A stretch of DNA of 35,838 nt from an uncultured bacterium (GCA_938014335.1 CALLRP010000042.1:1-35838), one strand, 5' to 3'; positions 8,803 to 17,743 are shown, numbered from the stretch's first letter. Numbers and translations: made by a program. The notes: generated by a model from the sequence alone, not told the origin.

Positions 8803-9618
8803 CTATCCAGTGGTGCTACCGGTTCGGTAGCCAGCAATGTCCACAGTAATGAAACGATAGCCTAAACTTTGGAACTCTTGGAGTATTTTTGAACGAATGG
8901 GTTCAGAGACCAGACGGGGGAGGTCGGATATTTCTACTTCGATACGGGCGAGATTTTGATGATTGCGAACACGATATTGTCTAAAACCTAATTCTTTTAA
9001 TATTTTTTCTGCATGTTCTATTCGTTTCAGGTCTTCTATTGTGATGGGCGTTCCGGTTGGAATACGTGATGATAGACATGCAAAACTGGGTTTGTCGGCG
9101 GTAGGTAATTGACGAAGTTCGCTGAGTATGCGGATTTCCTGCTTGGTCATACCTATTTCGGATAAGGGTGTAACTACTCCAAATTCTTTCATGGCTAATT
9201 TCCCGGTTCGGGTTGTATCTAATAAATCATCGGCATTTTCACCACAGGCTATTGCGGAGATATTGTTTTGCTTTGTAAACTCCATCATTGTCTTAAACAA
9301 TTCACTCTTACAGTAGTAGCAACGGTAGGAATCGTTTCTTAAGAAGCGTTCGTCTTTGAACTCTTCGGGGTATATGATAGAAACGTTCCAGTTTTGTTGC
9401 TTTGCTAATTCGATGGCTTCTTTCAATTCTTCACGGGGTAAGCTGGGTGTATCTGCAATGAGTAAAACACATTTATTGTTTAAAACCTCGTGTGCAACAG
9501 CAGAAAGATATGTTGAATCCACACCGCCAGAATAGGCTATAGCGAGAGAAGAGAACTGTTGTAAATATTTTTTCAAATTTAGTTCTTTTTGGAGTGCAGT
9601 TTCTTTAAGTAAAGACAT
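8803..9618 (-). CDS. larE: LarE-type ATP-dependent sulfur transferase
   Basis: This 271-aa PP-loop enzyme has the ATP pyrophosphatase motif SGGVDS (residues 30-35). It also has the LarE signatures RCYYCKSELF (Cys100, Cys103), GENADDLLDTTRTG (126-139) and PSFACLSSRIP (Cys181). LarE supplies sulfur to the nickel-pincer cofactor of lactate racemase and relatives. The CxxC plus downstream Cys matches the three-cysteine type described as binding a [4Fe-4S] cluster, rather than the single-cysteine sacrificial type. No larA, larB or larC is in the window. It is the last gene of the miaB-pepA-mtaB run, 23 bases after mtaB. A broader sulfur-transfer role is possible; the family call is secure. Confidence 0.9.
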   Translation of the reverse strand: MSLLKETALQKELNLKKYLQQFSSLAIAYSGGVDSTYLSAVAHEVLNNKCVLLIADTPSLPREELKEAIELAKQQNWNVSIIYPEEFKDERFLRNDSYRCYYCKSELFKTMMEFTKQNNISAIACGENADDLLDTTRTGKLAMKEFGVVTPLSEIGMTKQEIRILSELRQLPTADKPSFACLSSRIPTGTPITIEDLKRIEHAEKILKELGFRQYRVRNHQNLARIEVEISDLPRLVSEPIRSKILQEFQSLGYRFITVDIAGYRTGSTTG

Positions 9619-9641
9619 AACATTCCTTCGCTAATATTAAT

Positions 9642-10952
9642 TTAATTTATTATATTTAAAACAGTGCCGTTCATGTGGTCTATGAAGATGTTTTCCAATC
9701 GGACATGACATAATTTGTTTTCCAGACATTCAGGATTTCGGGATAAGACCCGAATATAGTTATCGGTGTATCCTTGCCAATGTTCGTTCTCTTTTTCTTC
9801 GAATAAAACGGGTCTTACTGTATTTTGAGATTTTTCATAGAATATTTTTCTTTTTCTTTTACTTAATTCAATTAACAAATCTACACGGCGGTCAATTTCC
9901 AAGTTTGGAACTTGCTCTGGAAATGAGTAAGCGGGAGTGCCTTCACGAGGGGAAAAGGGGAAAATATGCATAAAAAATAGGGGAAGATTTTCAAGAAATT
10001 TTAGAGTTTCATCGAACAATAAGGGGGTTTCTCCGGGGAAACCAACAAGGACATCAGTGCTGATACCTATATCTGGAACAGTATCTACCGTTTGTAAAAC
10101 AAAATCTCGATAAAATTCTCGCTCATACTGACGATTCATCTTTTTTAATATAGTGTTGGAGCCTGATTGGAGAGGGATATGAAGGTAAGGAACTAACGGA
10201 TAATCATTGTCTTTCATTCGAATTAAAAAATCTTCGTTTAAGGAATTAATTTCTATTGAACTCAATCGAATTCGTGCTTTGTTTCCAAATTGCTCATAAA
10301 TTCGGTCTAAAAGAGTAATCAAATTTTCTCCCTCAAAATTATAATTTCCTATATTCACACCTGTTAAAACAATTTCTTTTACTCCGGCCTGAATTCGCCA
10401 CGATATTTCTTGCAAAATATCATTTATATCGCGTGAACGAGAAGGTCCACGAAGGTAAGGGATAATACAATAGGAACAGTAACAATCACAGCCTTCCTGA
10501 ATTTTGATATTTGCCCGATGAAAACCAGGTATAGTAATTGGTTTTGTGGATGGACAATGACGGATTGAGTGAAGCTCCCATGTAGTCCCTGTAAGAATAG
10601 ATAGTGTTTTTTGCTTTGCTCCTTTTATGTAAGGAAGCCAGTCCATTTTTCGTTTGTTATCCACAATCAGGTCAATGCCAGGGATATTTTTTAAAGTTTC
10701 AATGTCTTTTTCAACATAGCAACCGATAACAACAATTTCTGCATTCGGATTTTGACGGATAGTATGACGGATGACTTTTCTACATTTAACTTCCGCCTCG
10801 TGTGTTACCGCACAGGTATGAATAATACATAGATCAGCGGGATGCTCTCCAGATGTAATTTCATACCCTAACTCGTATAATTTCTGGAGCATTACATCGG
10901 ATTCAGCCTGATTTAGTCTGCAACCGAGTGTATGTATATGCATATATTTCAT
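9642..10952 (-). CDS. mtaB: tRNA t6A37 methylthiotransferase, MtaB-like
   Basis: This 436-aa radical SAM methylthiotransferase has auxiliary-cluster cysteines Cys11 (TLGCRLNQAE), Cys47 and Cys78, and the radical SAM cluster C155-x3-C159-x2-C162 (GCDCYCSYC). The opening TLGCRxNQAE is typical of MtaB (YqeV), which converts t6A37 to ms2t6A37 in tRNAs reading ANN codons. The C-terminal TRAM region is short. The start has no obvious ribosome site; the first ATG is used here and Met4 is an alternative. It sits 41 bases after a small membrane protein gene and before larE, in the same run as miaB, so both methylthiotransferases may be expressed together. Confidence 0.9.
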   Translation of the reverse strand: MKYMHIHTLGCRLNQAESDVMLQKLYELGYEITSGEHPADLCIIHTCAVTHEAEVKCRKVIRHTIRQNPNAEIVVIGCYVEKDIETLKNIPGIDLIVDNKRKMDWLPYIKGAKQKTLSILTGTTWELHSIRHCPSTKPITIPGFHRANIKIQEGCDCYCSYCIIPYLRGPSRSRDINDILQEISWRIQAGVKEIVLTGVNIGNYNFEGENLITLLDRIYEQFGNKARIRLSSIEINSLNEDFLIRMKDNDYPLVPYLHIPLQSGSNTILKKMNRQYEREFYRDFVLQTVDTVPDIGISTDVLVGFPGETPLLFDETLKFLENLPLFFMHIFPFSPREGTPAYSFPEQVPNLEIDRRVDLLIELSKRKRKIFYEKSQNTVRPVLFEEKENEHWQGYTDNYIRVLSRNPECLENKLCHVRLENIFIDHMNGTVLNIIN

Positions 10953-10993
10953 GAGAATAATAAGTTTATTGATACATTTTGTAATTTAAAAAT

Positions 10994-11440
10994 TTATTTA
11001 AGAAGTTCAATACCCTGAGGATAGTTTTCGAGTAAACGTGAAAGGTATAATTCTGCGGATTCTAATTCTCTATAGGCTTTTTGAACATCAGCAGGAGAGA
11101 CTTTACGGTTTAGAGATTTGCTTTGAATTTCTTCATACTTATATTTCGCTATGGTTTTGTTCTGATAGGCAAAGATTAGTTCCAATTCTTTTAGAAGTTT
11201 TTGTTCGGGAGGGAGTGTTTCTATTTCTGCCTCCTCTGTTTCAATGTTTTTTTCGGAAACTTTCACACAATTTTCGATAGCTGATTTTAATCTGGATATA
11301 TTTGTAGTCGCTTTTTTGAATAGGACCGTATCTGAAATTTCTATTGTTTCTTCTTTATGGGGGGATAGTCGAGGATTGATACCAATAAAAATAAGCATCA
11401 GAGTAAGAGAGCAAACGATTAAGAAAAGGATGTATCGCAT
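10994..11440 (-). CDS. Small membrane-anchored coiled-coil protein of unknown function
   Basis: I do not recognise this 148-aa protein. Residues 4-20 (ILFLIVCSLTLMLIFIG) form a membrane anchor or uncleaved signal after a short basic start. The rest is charged and helical, rich in Glu and Lys, with heptad-like stretches near 45-75 and 80-140, ending in YLSRLLENYPQGIELLK. AAAGGAAA 5 bases before the ATG supports the start. It is 11 bases after pepA and 41 before mtaB in the same operon. The topology would put the helical part outside the inner membrane. Confidence 0.8.
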   Translation of the reverse strand: MRYILFLIVCSLTLMLIFIGINPRLSPHKEETIEISDTVLFKKATTNISRLKSAIENCVKVSEKNIETEEAEIETLPPEQKLLKELELIFAYQNKTIAKYKYEEIQSKSLNRKVSPADVQKAYRELESAELYLSRLLENYPQGIELLK

Positions 11441-11451
11441 ATTTATTTCCT

Positions 11452-12966
11452 TTAACCTGTATTCCTTTTGTAGTTCTTTAAAGTCCAGTGGGTAAGTAAT
11501 CGTACACCAAACCCTGTGGGATATTTATTATCCCAGTAAGGGATATGTTTCACGCCCCAGGCCGTTCCAGCAATGTCAATATGTGCCCAGGGGATATTAT
11601 TCTCGACAAATTGTTTTAAGAAGACTCCACCTACGATGGTGGAAGCCTCTGCCTTCGGACCTATATTGGCGATGTCAGCGAAATCTGACTGTATAAGTTT
11701 ATCATAATCCTCCCATAGGGGAAGTGTCCAGAGCCGTTCGCCTGTTTCCTGTCCTGCCCGAACAAGTTCTTCTGTTAAGTCATCGTTATTGGAAAGAAGT
11801 CCTGCCGAGAAATGCCCTAAAGCAATAATACATCCTCCTGTGAGAGTTGCCATATCTACAATTCGTTGCGGAGAGTAATTTTTTTGTGCATACGTTATCG
11901 CATCGGCTAAGATAAGCCGCCCTTCTGCATCGGTGTTAAGTACTTCTACGGTTTTCCCGCTATATGTTTTGATAATGTCACCGGGGAGGAGTGCAGACCC
12001 CCCTGGCATGTTTTCTACCAGTGGGATAATTCCAACTACTGAGACATCGGCTTTTAGTTCGGCAAGGGCATAAATTGTGCCCAAAACGACACCCGCACCG
12101 GCCATGTCATATCGCATGTCTTGCATATCCTCTCGTGGTTTTAAACAAATTCCGCCTGTATCGAATGTAACACCTTTACCTATGAGAGAGAGCGGTTTTT
12201 CTTCTTGGGAGGAGATGTTGTACTCCAGGACAAGCAAAAGGGGTTCATTTTTTGAGCCTTTACCTACAGCAAGGATACTGTTTAGTCCTTTTTCTTCTAA
12301 AGATTTTTTGTTTAATATATAAGTCCTTATCTGGGTTTGCTGGCAGATATCCTGTGCAAAATCGGCAAATGACTGCGGAGTTAATTCGTTTGCAGGGGAA
12401 CAAATCAGGGAACGAATCATAGATACGGTATTGCAAATTGTAACTGTTTGTTGGCTTTGCTTTTGAAGATGTGAAATATCCTGCTCTTTTGAAACGATAA
12501 ATGTCAGTTGCACAAGAGATGTCTTTTTATCCTTTTGTAAATTATCAGGGCTTTTATATTGTTCAAATGTATACTGGCAAAGCATAATCCCCTCGATAAG
12601 AGGAGGTATATAGTCAATCGAAATTTTTGTCCAGTCACAAATCCATTCCTTAATTTTATTCGCTTTCCCGCATTCGACTATTTTTGCAGAAGTTCGACGC
12701 ACCTTTTCCGAATGGATTTTATCCTGAGGCCCTAACCCCAAAAGGAGTGTCCCCGCAAAGAGAGTATTTGTGAAGGGAACAAATAGAACCTCATTTTCCT
12801 TACCGTGGAACAAATCACGGTCTATCAAAGCCTGGACGATTAATTCCTGTTCTTCGGTAAGCAAGGAGCATTCTACGGGTAAAATATTTTCAAATACAGG
12901 GATAAGTAAGGCAGAGTTCCAGTTCCATTCTATTGTGGATTGAGGATGAATGAAAGAAACTTTCAT
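11452..12966 (-). CDS. pepA: Leucyl aminopeptidase (M17 family)
   Basis: This 504-aa cytosolic metallopeptidase removes N-terminal residues from peptides and uses two metal ions. The C-terminal catalytic half is clear: GKGVTFDTGGICLKP, then DMAGAGVVLG, the M17 signature NTDAEGRL (residues 344-351) and the ADIANIGPKAEAS loop. Length and layout are normal for PepA. AAGGGA upstream of the ATG supports the start. The gene follows miaB by 19 bases and precedes a small membrane protein by 11 bases, so it is in the middle of the operon; no functional link to tRNA modification is known to me. In some bacteria PepA also binds DNA, which the sequence alone cannot show. Confidence 0.95.
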   Translation of the reverse strand: MKVSFIHPQSTIEWNWNSALLIPVFENILPVECSLLTEEQELIVQALIDRDLFHGKENEVLFVPFTNTLFAGTLLLGLGPQDKIHSEKVRRTSAKIVECGKANKIKEWICDWTKISIDYIPPLIEGIMLCQYTFEQYKSPDNLQKDKKTSLVQLTFIVSKEQDISHLQKQSQQTVTICNTVSMIRSLICSPANELTPQSFADFAQDICQQTQIRTYILNKKSLEEKGLNSILAVGKGSKNEPLLLVLEYNISSQEEKPLSLIGKGVTFDTGGICLKPREDMQDMRYDMAGAGVVLGTIYALAELKADVSVVGIIPLVENMPGGSALLPGDIIKTYSGKTVEVLNTDAEGRLILADAITYAQKNYSPQRIVDMATLTGGCIIALGHFSAGLLSNNDDLTEELVRAGQETGERLWTLPLWEDYDKLIQSDFADIANIGPKAEASTIVGGVFLKQFVENNIPWAHIDIAGTAWGVKHIPYWDNKYPTGFGVRLLTHWTLKNYKRNTG

Positions 12967-12985
12967 AGTTTTATCCCTTCTTTTA

Positions 12986-14341
12986 TTATGATTTATTCAG
13001 AGGTGAATTTTTTACGGTTTTTATATATTTGGCTTCTAACCAATGTCCACGAAAACCTGTAACACGAGCAATAATTAAATCACCCATGGTTATATTTTTG
13101 CCTGACACCGTAATAGAACGATACGAATGGGTTCTCCCGTTCCAGAAATTTTTATTTCTCGGATGGGGCTCTTCTATTAATACTTCCTGCTCGGTATTAA
13201 TCAACTGTCCCATAGTAGATTGATTTATCTTTTCTTGTAGTTCAATAAGTTGAGCCAATCTTTCTTCTTTCACTTTTCGAGGAATGGTATCCCCTAATTT
13301 TTCTGCGTATGTCCCAGGACGAGGGGAATATTTAAATGGAAAAATTTGGCTGAACTTTATCTGCTCAACCACTTTAAGGGTTTCTTCAAATTCTTCATCT
13401 GTTTCTGAAGGAAACCCGACAATTAAATCCGTGCTAATCTCAATACTGGGAACTTTTTCCCGAAGATATTCAATTTGCTCTATATACTGTTCAATCGTAT
13501 GTTTCCGTCGCATGAGTTTTAAGATTCGGTTTGAGCCTGATTGCAAGGGTAAGTGGATGTGTCGTCCGATATTGGGACGCTCTGCAATCAAATCGGTTAA
13601 TTCTTTGTTCCAATCGTGCGGGTGAGGAGAAGTAAAACGGATACGCCATAAGTCTTGTACATCGGAAACATCTCGGAGGAGATGAACAAAAGAATAATCC
13701 TCCCGATATTTATAGGCGTTTACATTCTGACCTAACAGCCATATTTCACGGATACCTTCTGCGACGGTAGATTTTGTTTCTTTAAGAATATTCTCCGGAG
13801 TACGGTATATTTCGCGTCCTCGTGTTTTCGGGACGATACAAAAACTGCATGCATTATTACAGCCCTTACTAATCACAATATATGCCTTAACCCCTTCACG
13901 GTGTCCCTTTTCGAGCCATTCCTCTGGAATAAAATCAAATACAGGCGGTTTGGGATAGAGCCGTTGAGTGACACAAACTCGCTCTCCGTTTTGAACCCGT
14001 TCTATGAGTTTGGGCAGTTCAAAATAATGGTCAGGACCGATGACCATGTCCACGGCTGGTTCCCGCTCTAAAATGGTATGCCCTTCCTGTTGAGCGACAC
14101 ATCCACATACCGCGATAATCGTGTCTGGGCTTTTCTTTTTAAGAGTGCGGAGTGTTCCTAATAGACTGTAAACCTTATTTTCAGGATTTTCACGCACGGA
14201 ACAGGTATTGATGAGAATTAGATTTGCTTCTTCTGGTATGTGCACAGGCAAAAAACCTAATTGTTCAGTAATAGATAAAATACGAGCACTATCATGCTCA
14301 TTCATCTGACAACCGAATGTCTTAATATAAACTCGATTCAT
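12986..14341 (-). CDS. miaB: tRNA-2-methylthio-N6-dimethylallyladenosine synthase
   Basis: MiaB adds the methylthio group to i6A37 of tRNAs reading UNN codons. The 451-aa protein has the auxiliary-cluster cysteines Cys11 (TFGCQMNEHDS, diagnostic for MiaB), Cys47 and Cys81. The radical SAM cluster is C161-x3-C165-x2-C168 (GCNNACSFCIVPKTRGRE), and a C-terminal TRAM domain covers roughly residues 375-440. Length is normal. It is the first gene of a five-gene run (miaB, pepA, membrane protein, mtaB, larE), with a promoter at 14385-14412 giving a leader of about 37 bases. The dimethylallyl donor enzyme MiaA is not in the window. Confidence 0.96.
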   Translation of the reverse strand: MNRVYIKTFGCQMNEHDSARILSITEQLGFLPVHIPEEANLILINTCSVRENPENKVYSLLGTLRTLKKKSPDTIIAVCGCVAQQEGHTILEREPAVDMVIGPDHYFELPKLIERVQNGERVCVTQRLYPKPPVFDFIPEEWLEKGHREGVKAYIVISKGCNNACSFCIVPKTRGREIYRTPENILKETKSTVAEGIREIWLLGQNVNAYKYREDYSFVHLLRDVSDVQDLWRIRFTSPHPHDWNKELTDLIAERPNIGRHIHLPLQSGSNRILKLMRRKHTIEQYIEQIEYLREKVPSIEISTDLIVGFPSETDEEFEETLKVVEQIKFSQIFPFKYSPRPGTYAEKLGDTIPRKVKEERLAQLIELQEKINQSTMGQLINTEQEVLIEEPHPRNKNFWNGRTHSYRSITVSGKNITMGDLIIARVTGFRGHWLEAKYIKTVKNSPLNKS

Positions 14342-14384
14342 TTTCTATCCCGTATAACGATGGTATAATTTTTTTGAAAATAGA

Positions 14385-14412
14385 ATTATAAAGAAATAAA
14401 TAGAAAATACAA
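14385..14412 (-). promoter_or_regulatory. Promoter of the miaB-larE run
   Basis: On the minus strand TTGTAT (14407-14412), a 16-base spacer and TATAAT (14385-14390) lie upstream of miaB. The consensus -10 and the position in the 133-base gap after the epimerase gene support it. Confidence 0.5.
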
Positions 14413-14474
14413 AATCTATGTTTTGTTAAAAACCCTGATATTAGAACGATTGTAAAAAGAAGGGAACATACAAG

Positions 14475-15440
14475 TTATACAAGTCTGAATTTCTTCTGAA
14501 TATAGTCGGTTACCCTTTGTATGATAGTTTCCAATGATGTTTGAGGCGTATACCCGATGGCTTTTCTTATCTTTTTCAGGCATGGCACACGATGTCGCAT
14601 GTCTTCATAGCCTTCGGGATATGCTTCATTATAAGGAATTAATTGGATGATAGAAGAACTTTTTGTGAGTTCAATAACTTTATGTGCAAGGTCAATAATA
14701 CGAACACTTTTATCATTCCCTAAATTGAATACAGTTCCACATAAATCAGGTCGTTCGATGATTTGAACCAGTGGGGGGACAATATCGCCCACATAAGCGA
14801 AAGAGCGAGTTTGTTGTCCGTCACCGAATACTCGTAAGGGTTCTCCTTTTAATGCCTGTGTTATAAAGTTCGGTAAAACCATGCCATATTGTCCTGTTTG
14901 GCGAGGTCCCACAATATTGAAAAGACGGACAATATATACAGGGTGTCGTTTTTCTTTCCAATATGCAAGAGCGAGAAATTCATCGATTGCTTTCGATGCT
15001 GCATAGCACCAGCGATGACGATGAGGTGGTCCTATAATCTGGTCATCTTCCTCTTCGAACACCTCTTTTGTACTCTTCCCATATACTTCACTGGTAGAGG
15101 TAATTAATAAAGGACGACGATAACGACAGGTTTCTTCTAAGACAGTTTCTGTTCCCTGTATGTTATTAACGATTGTCTGAATAGGATGATTGATCACCAA
15201 GTTTACACCCACTGTCGCTGCCAAATGGAAAACCATATCTACATCTTTAACCAAATCACGGACAATATCCTGATTTAATGTAGAATCAATGATACACTCA
15301 ACACCTTTAATATGCTCGATATTCTCAAATTTGCCGGTGCTTAAATCATCGAGAACAATAACTTTATCACCTCGTTGAGTTAGAAACTCGCATAAATGTG
15401 AACCGATAAATCCTGCCCCACCTGTAATTAGAATTCGCAT
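14475..15440 (-). CDS. NAD-dependent nucleotide-sugar epimerase/dehydratase
   Basis: This 321-aa protein is an extended short-chain dehydrogenase acting on a nucleotide sugar. The NAD-binding motif is GGAGFIG (residues 7-13), the catalytic pair is Tyr146 and Lys150 (YAASK), with TSTSEVYG just before, and the sugar-binding stretch is RLFNIVGPRQTG. The pattern fits the GalE / dTDP-glucose 4,6-dehydratase / UDP-glucuronate decarboxylase group. ITSTSEVYG and VFGDGQQTRSFAYVGD are common in decarboxylase- and dehydratase-like members, so I do not assign a substrate. It probably feeds surface polysaccharide synthesis. The gene stands 133 bases upstream of miaB with a promoter between, so it is likely a separate unit. 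Confidence 0.9.
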   Translation of the reverse strand: MRILITGGAGFIGSHLCEFLTQRGDKVIVLDDLSTGKFENIEHIKGVECIIDSTLNQDIVRDLVKDVDMVFHLAATVGVNLVINHPIQTIVNNIQGTETVLEETCRYRRPLLITSTSEVYGKSTKEVFEEEDDQIIGPPHRHRWCYAASKAIDEFLALAYWKEKRHPVYIVRLFNIVGPRQTGQYGMVLPNFITQALKGEPLRVFGDGQQTRSFAYVGDIVPPLVQIIERPDLCGTVFNLGNDKSVRIIDLAHKVIELTKSSSIIQLIPYNEAYPEGYEDMRHRVPCLKKIRKAIGYTPQTSLETIIQRVTDYIQKKFRLV

Positions 15441-15620
15441 AAAGATTCATTCCTGTATTTGTAAAGAAAATGAGAATATATAATTATTATAAAAGATTAT
15501 ACCTACTTGATAAAAATAGGAGAGTAAGTGTTTGTGATGTTTAGCCATGAACTACTCAAATAGATACAGATATAAAACTGCAGAAATATTAATGTTATGT
15601 ACGGGAACTGCTATTAGCTC

Positions 15621-15643
15621 GGTAGTAGGATGCTCCTATTACC
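15621..15643. repeat. Palindrome, first of a cluster of three
   Basis: GGTAGTAGGA (15621-15630), loop TGC, and TCCTATTACC (15634-15643) form a 10-base stem with one G-T pair. It lies in a 588-base gap with no gene. No T-run follows on either strand, so it is not a standard terminator. Confidence 0.6.
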
Positions 15644-15745
15644 TTGAATGATGCGAATGGGTGCAAATAAAATAATATTGAAAAGGGAGAGCGATACGAT
15701 TCCCAATACTTAAACATTAACATTCTAACCTTTTGATTTAAGTAT

Positions 15746-15764
15746 CGTCGGCATCTTGCCGATG
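15746..15764. repeat. Palindrome with GGCAAGATGCC core
   Basis: TCGGCA (15748-15753), loop TCT, TGCCGA (15757-15762) form a perfect stem that extends outward by a G-T and a C-G pair. On the minus strand the core reads GGCAAGATGCC, a motif seen in short mobile-looking palindromic repeats of several phyla (recalled, not searched). Confidence 0.6.
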
Positions 15765-15774
15765 GGAAAATTAA

Positions 15775-15794
15775 CACAGGAATTTTTGCCTGTG
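15775..15794. repeat. Palindrome, third of the cluster
   Basis: CACAGG (15775-15780) pairs with CCTGTG (15789-15794) around an 8-base loop, only 12 bases from the preceding palindrome. On the minus strand it reads CACAGGCAAAAATTCCTGTG, the same layout as the GGCAAGATGCC unit. Confidence 0.55.
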
Positions 15795-15962
15795 ATGAAA
15801 TACATCTGTTCTTTTTCTACTCGCCTATTATAATTTACTATATAATCTAAACAGAAAAAAGAATTCTTTATAGGCATTATCCCTATTTAAAACAGATTTC
15901 TTTTTTTAAGAATAGTTGTATTTGCAGCAACAACATTTTTTTGTATTATTATGATAATCCTC

Positions 15963-15991
15963 TTGACAAATATATATTAATAATGTAAAAT
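15963..15991 (+). promoter_or_regulatory. Promoter of the cold-shock gene
   Basis: TTGACA (15963-15968), a 17-base spacer and TAAAAT (15986-15991) form a near-consensus promoter. The start of transcription would be near 15998. The leader would be about 31 bases to the ATG at 16029 or 76 bases to the alternative GTG at 16074. Confidence 0.7.
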
Positions 15992-16028
15992 ATTATTTAG
16001 AAAACTTTTCGAAGAAGTACACATATAG

Positions 16029-16316
16029 ATGGAAGTTTGTAACTTAAAAAAATTAATTAAAAGGGTTTTAGCAGTGGACCAGGCAGTATCTTCATCGTCT
16101 CCCGGCATCCGATATGTCGGTAAGGTTAAGTGGTTCAACGACCGCAAAGGATATGGGTTTATTATTAATGAATTGGGCGAGGACATTTTTGTCCATCACA
16201 CCGAAATACGCATGAGAGGTTTTCGCACCCTTCGTGAAGGCGAAAAAATAACTTTTGAATTAGTGCAAGGACCTAAGGGATTACTTGCTAAAAATGTGAC
16301 CCGAATACGAATGTAA
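16029..16316 (+). CDS. Cold-shock domain protein
   Basis: This 95-aa single-stranded nucleic acid-binding protein has one cold-shock domain from about residue 28: GKVKWFNDRKGYGFI with RNP1 KGYGFI (40-45) and RNP2 DIFVHH (52-57). The core is the usual ~67 residues. An extra 27-residue N-terminal stretch, basic then Ser-rich, precedes it. A GTG at 16074 preceded by AAGGG would give a shorter form of about 80 aa and is a real alternative, since the ATG at 16029 has only a weak GAAGAAG upstream. The domain acts as an RNA chaperone. It has its own strong promoter and stands alone. Confidence 0.9.
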   Translation: MEVCNLKKLIKRVLAVDQAVSSSSPGIRYVGKVKWFNDRKGYGFIINELGEDIFVHHTEIRMRGFRTLREGEKITFELVQGPKGLLAKNVTRIRM

Positions 16317-16453
16317 ATCTGACATCCGATTTTTAAAGGTAGTTATAGCGGGGAGCAAGGTGGGGTTGTATTTTTTTGTATGAGTGAGTAATAATTATAT
16401 TCTGTTTACTAAAAATCTATTCAGAGTGAATCTATTTTAGAAAGGAAAAAGAT

Positions 16454-17689
16454 ATGGGTATATTTATTTTTATTATGGGTGTATCTATGTTTGCACAGGC
16501 AAGTGATTGGGTATCACTTATTGAAAATAATACATTGGAGGGATGGAAACCTTTAGGCGGAGAATGGACTATTCAGGATGGGGTCATAAAAGGGAAACTA
16601 ACAAAGACTCCAGAAGAGAAGGATAAACAGGTTAACATATGGCTTCTATATACGAGAAAAGAATTTGCTGATTTTGAATTTGAATGTGAATTTCGCACAA
16701 TGAAGCCAATCAATGGCGGAATTCAATTTCGAACACAATGGTTGCCTTTATTACCTGTACCAGACAATGTTCCCATTGAACAAGTAAAGTATGATTGTTA
16801 TGGCTATCAGGCGAACATTGAAACACGGGAACGATTTGGAACGGGCAGAATCATTGAAGAAAATGGACGGGGACTTCTAAAAGAGCCATCTCGTGATGCG
16901 GTGATGACCTTGAAACAGCGGGAATGGAACCGTATGAAAGTAGTTGCTATAGGTCCAAAGATTGAAGTATATATTCACGATATATTGGCAGGTAGTATTG
17001 AAGATGATAATTACATCAAAGGTTACCTTCTTTTACAGGTGCGTGCAGATGAAGTGATAGAGGAGACCGCAGAGATAGAATATAGAAACATACGCATAAA
17101 GGATATGGGTCGTTCCGGGAACTGGCAAAGTCTATTCAATGGCAAAGACCTTTCCGGCTGGCAAAATTATGGTTCAGAAGAATGGGTTGTTGAAGAGGGG
17201 ATTATCGTCGGTAAGAGTGGTCCGAAGAAATCCGAGGGCTATCTGGCAACAGAAAAAAAGTGGAAAGATTTTCATGTGCGTGGACAGTTCAAAATGTTGG
17301 GCGAAGGAAATTATGGTTTGTTCTATCATTCCAGCATAAAAATGCGTGATGATGGTTATCCGCTGATTTCCGGTGTCCAGGTTGAAGTAGAACCGGGCTA
17401 TCCGACAAAAACAGGCTTCCTCTATGAGAGTTATAAACGAGGTTGGTTAACAGAACCTCATGTAAAAACTCCCGCTGCGTGGGCTCTTCGTAAAGGTGAT
17501 TGGAACGAGATAGAGGTTAAAACTGAAGGGAATAGAACTATATCATGGCTGAATGGGGTGAAAGTAGTTGATTTTACTGACCCCTCTCCCAATTTATTTG
17601 AAGGTTTCTTTGCATTACAACTACACACGGGTGGAGTTGCGGGTATCCAGTGGAGAGAACTTTACGTTGAGGGGGAACCTTTACCGTAG
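16454..17689 (+). CDS. Secreted protein with two DUF1080 domains
   Basis: This 411-aa protein opens with a hydrophobic signal (residues 1-16, likely cut after AQA; unusually no basic residue precedes it). Two DUF1080 domains follow: one from SLIENNTLEGWKPLGGEW (~20-212), one from QSLFNGKDLSGWQNYGSEEW (~220-411). The family has a LamG-like fold and includes 3-keto-disaccharide hydrolases. The second domain is close in wording to those of the SGNH fusion at 6546-8450 (LFNGKDLxGWQ), so the two genes are paralogous. AAAGGAAA 7 bases before the ATG fits; an in-frame TGA upstream rules out a longer form. A possible promoter is TTGTAT (16366-16371) with TAATAA (16389-16394). Substrate unknown. Confidence 0.88.
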   Translation: MGIFIFIMGVSMFAQASDWVSLIENNTLEGWKPLGGEWTIQDGVIKGKLTKTPEEKDKQVNIWLLYTRKEFADFEFECEFRTMKPINGGIQFRTQWLPLLPVPDNVPIEQVKYDCYGYQANIETRERFGTGRIIEENGRGLLKEPSRDAVMTLKQREWNRMKVVAIGPKIEVYIHDILAGSIEDDNYIKGYLLLQVRADEVIEETAEIEYRNIRIKDMGRSGNWQSLFNGKDLSGWQNYGSEEWVVEEGIIVGKSGPKKSEGYLATEKKWKDFHVRGQFKMLGEGNYGLFYHSSIKMRDDGYPLISGVQVEVEPGYPTKTGFLYESYKRGWLTEPHVKTPAAWALRKGDWNEIEVKTEGNRTISWLNGVKVVDFTDPSPNLFEGFFALQLHTGGVAGIQWRELYVEGEPLP

Positions 17690-17737
17690 AATAAATTAGG
17701 AACATATAAAATTTGTTATATTTTTTTATTTTTAGTG

Positions 17738-17743
17738 TATAAT
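17738..17743 (+). promoter_or_regulatory. Possible -10 element before the lipoprotein gene
   Basis: A consensus TATAAT lies 60 bases upstream of the start, but the -35 candidates (TTGTTA at 17713-17718, spacer 19) are poor. Assignment is tentative. Confidence 0.35.

Noticed and set aside
8815..8831. Perfect 7-base stem GCTACCG/CGGTAGC as a larE terminator
   Set aside because: It lies inside the last larE codons and is not followed by a T-run on the minus strand.
15595..15777. Minus-strand 60-codon reading frame
   Set aside because: It runs through two of the palindromes, has no ribosome site and gives a low-complexity, basic/aromatic peptide with no family likeness.
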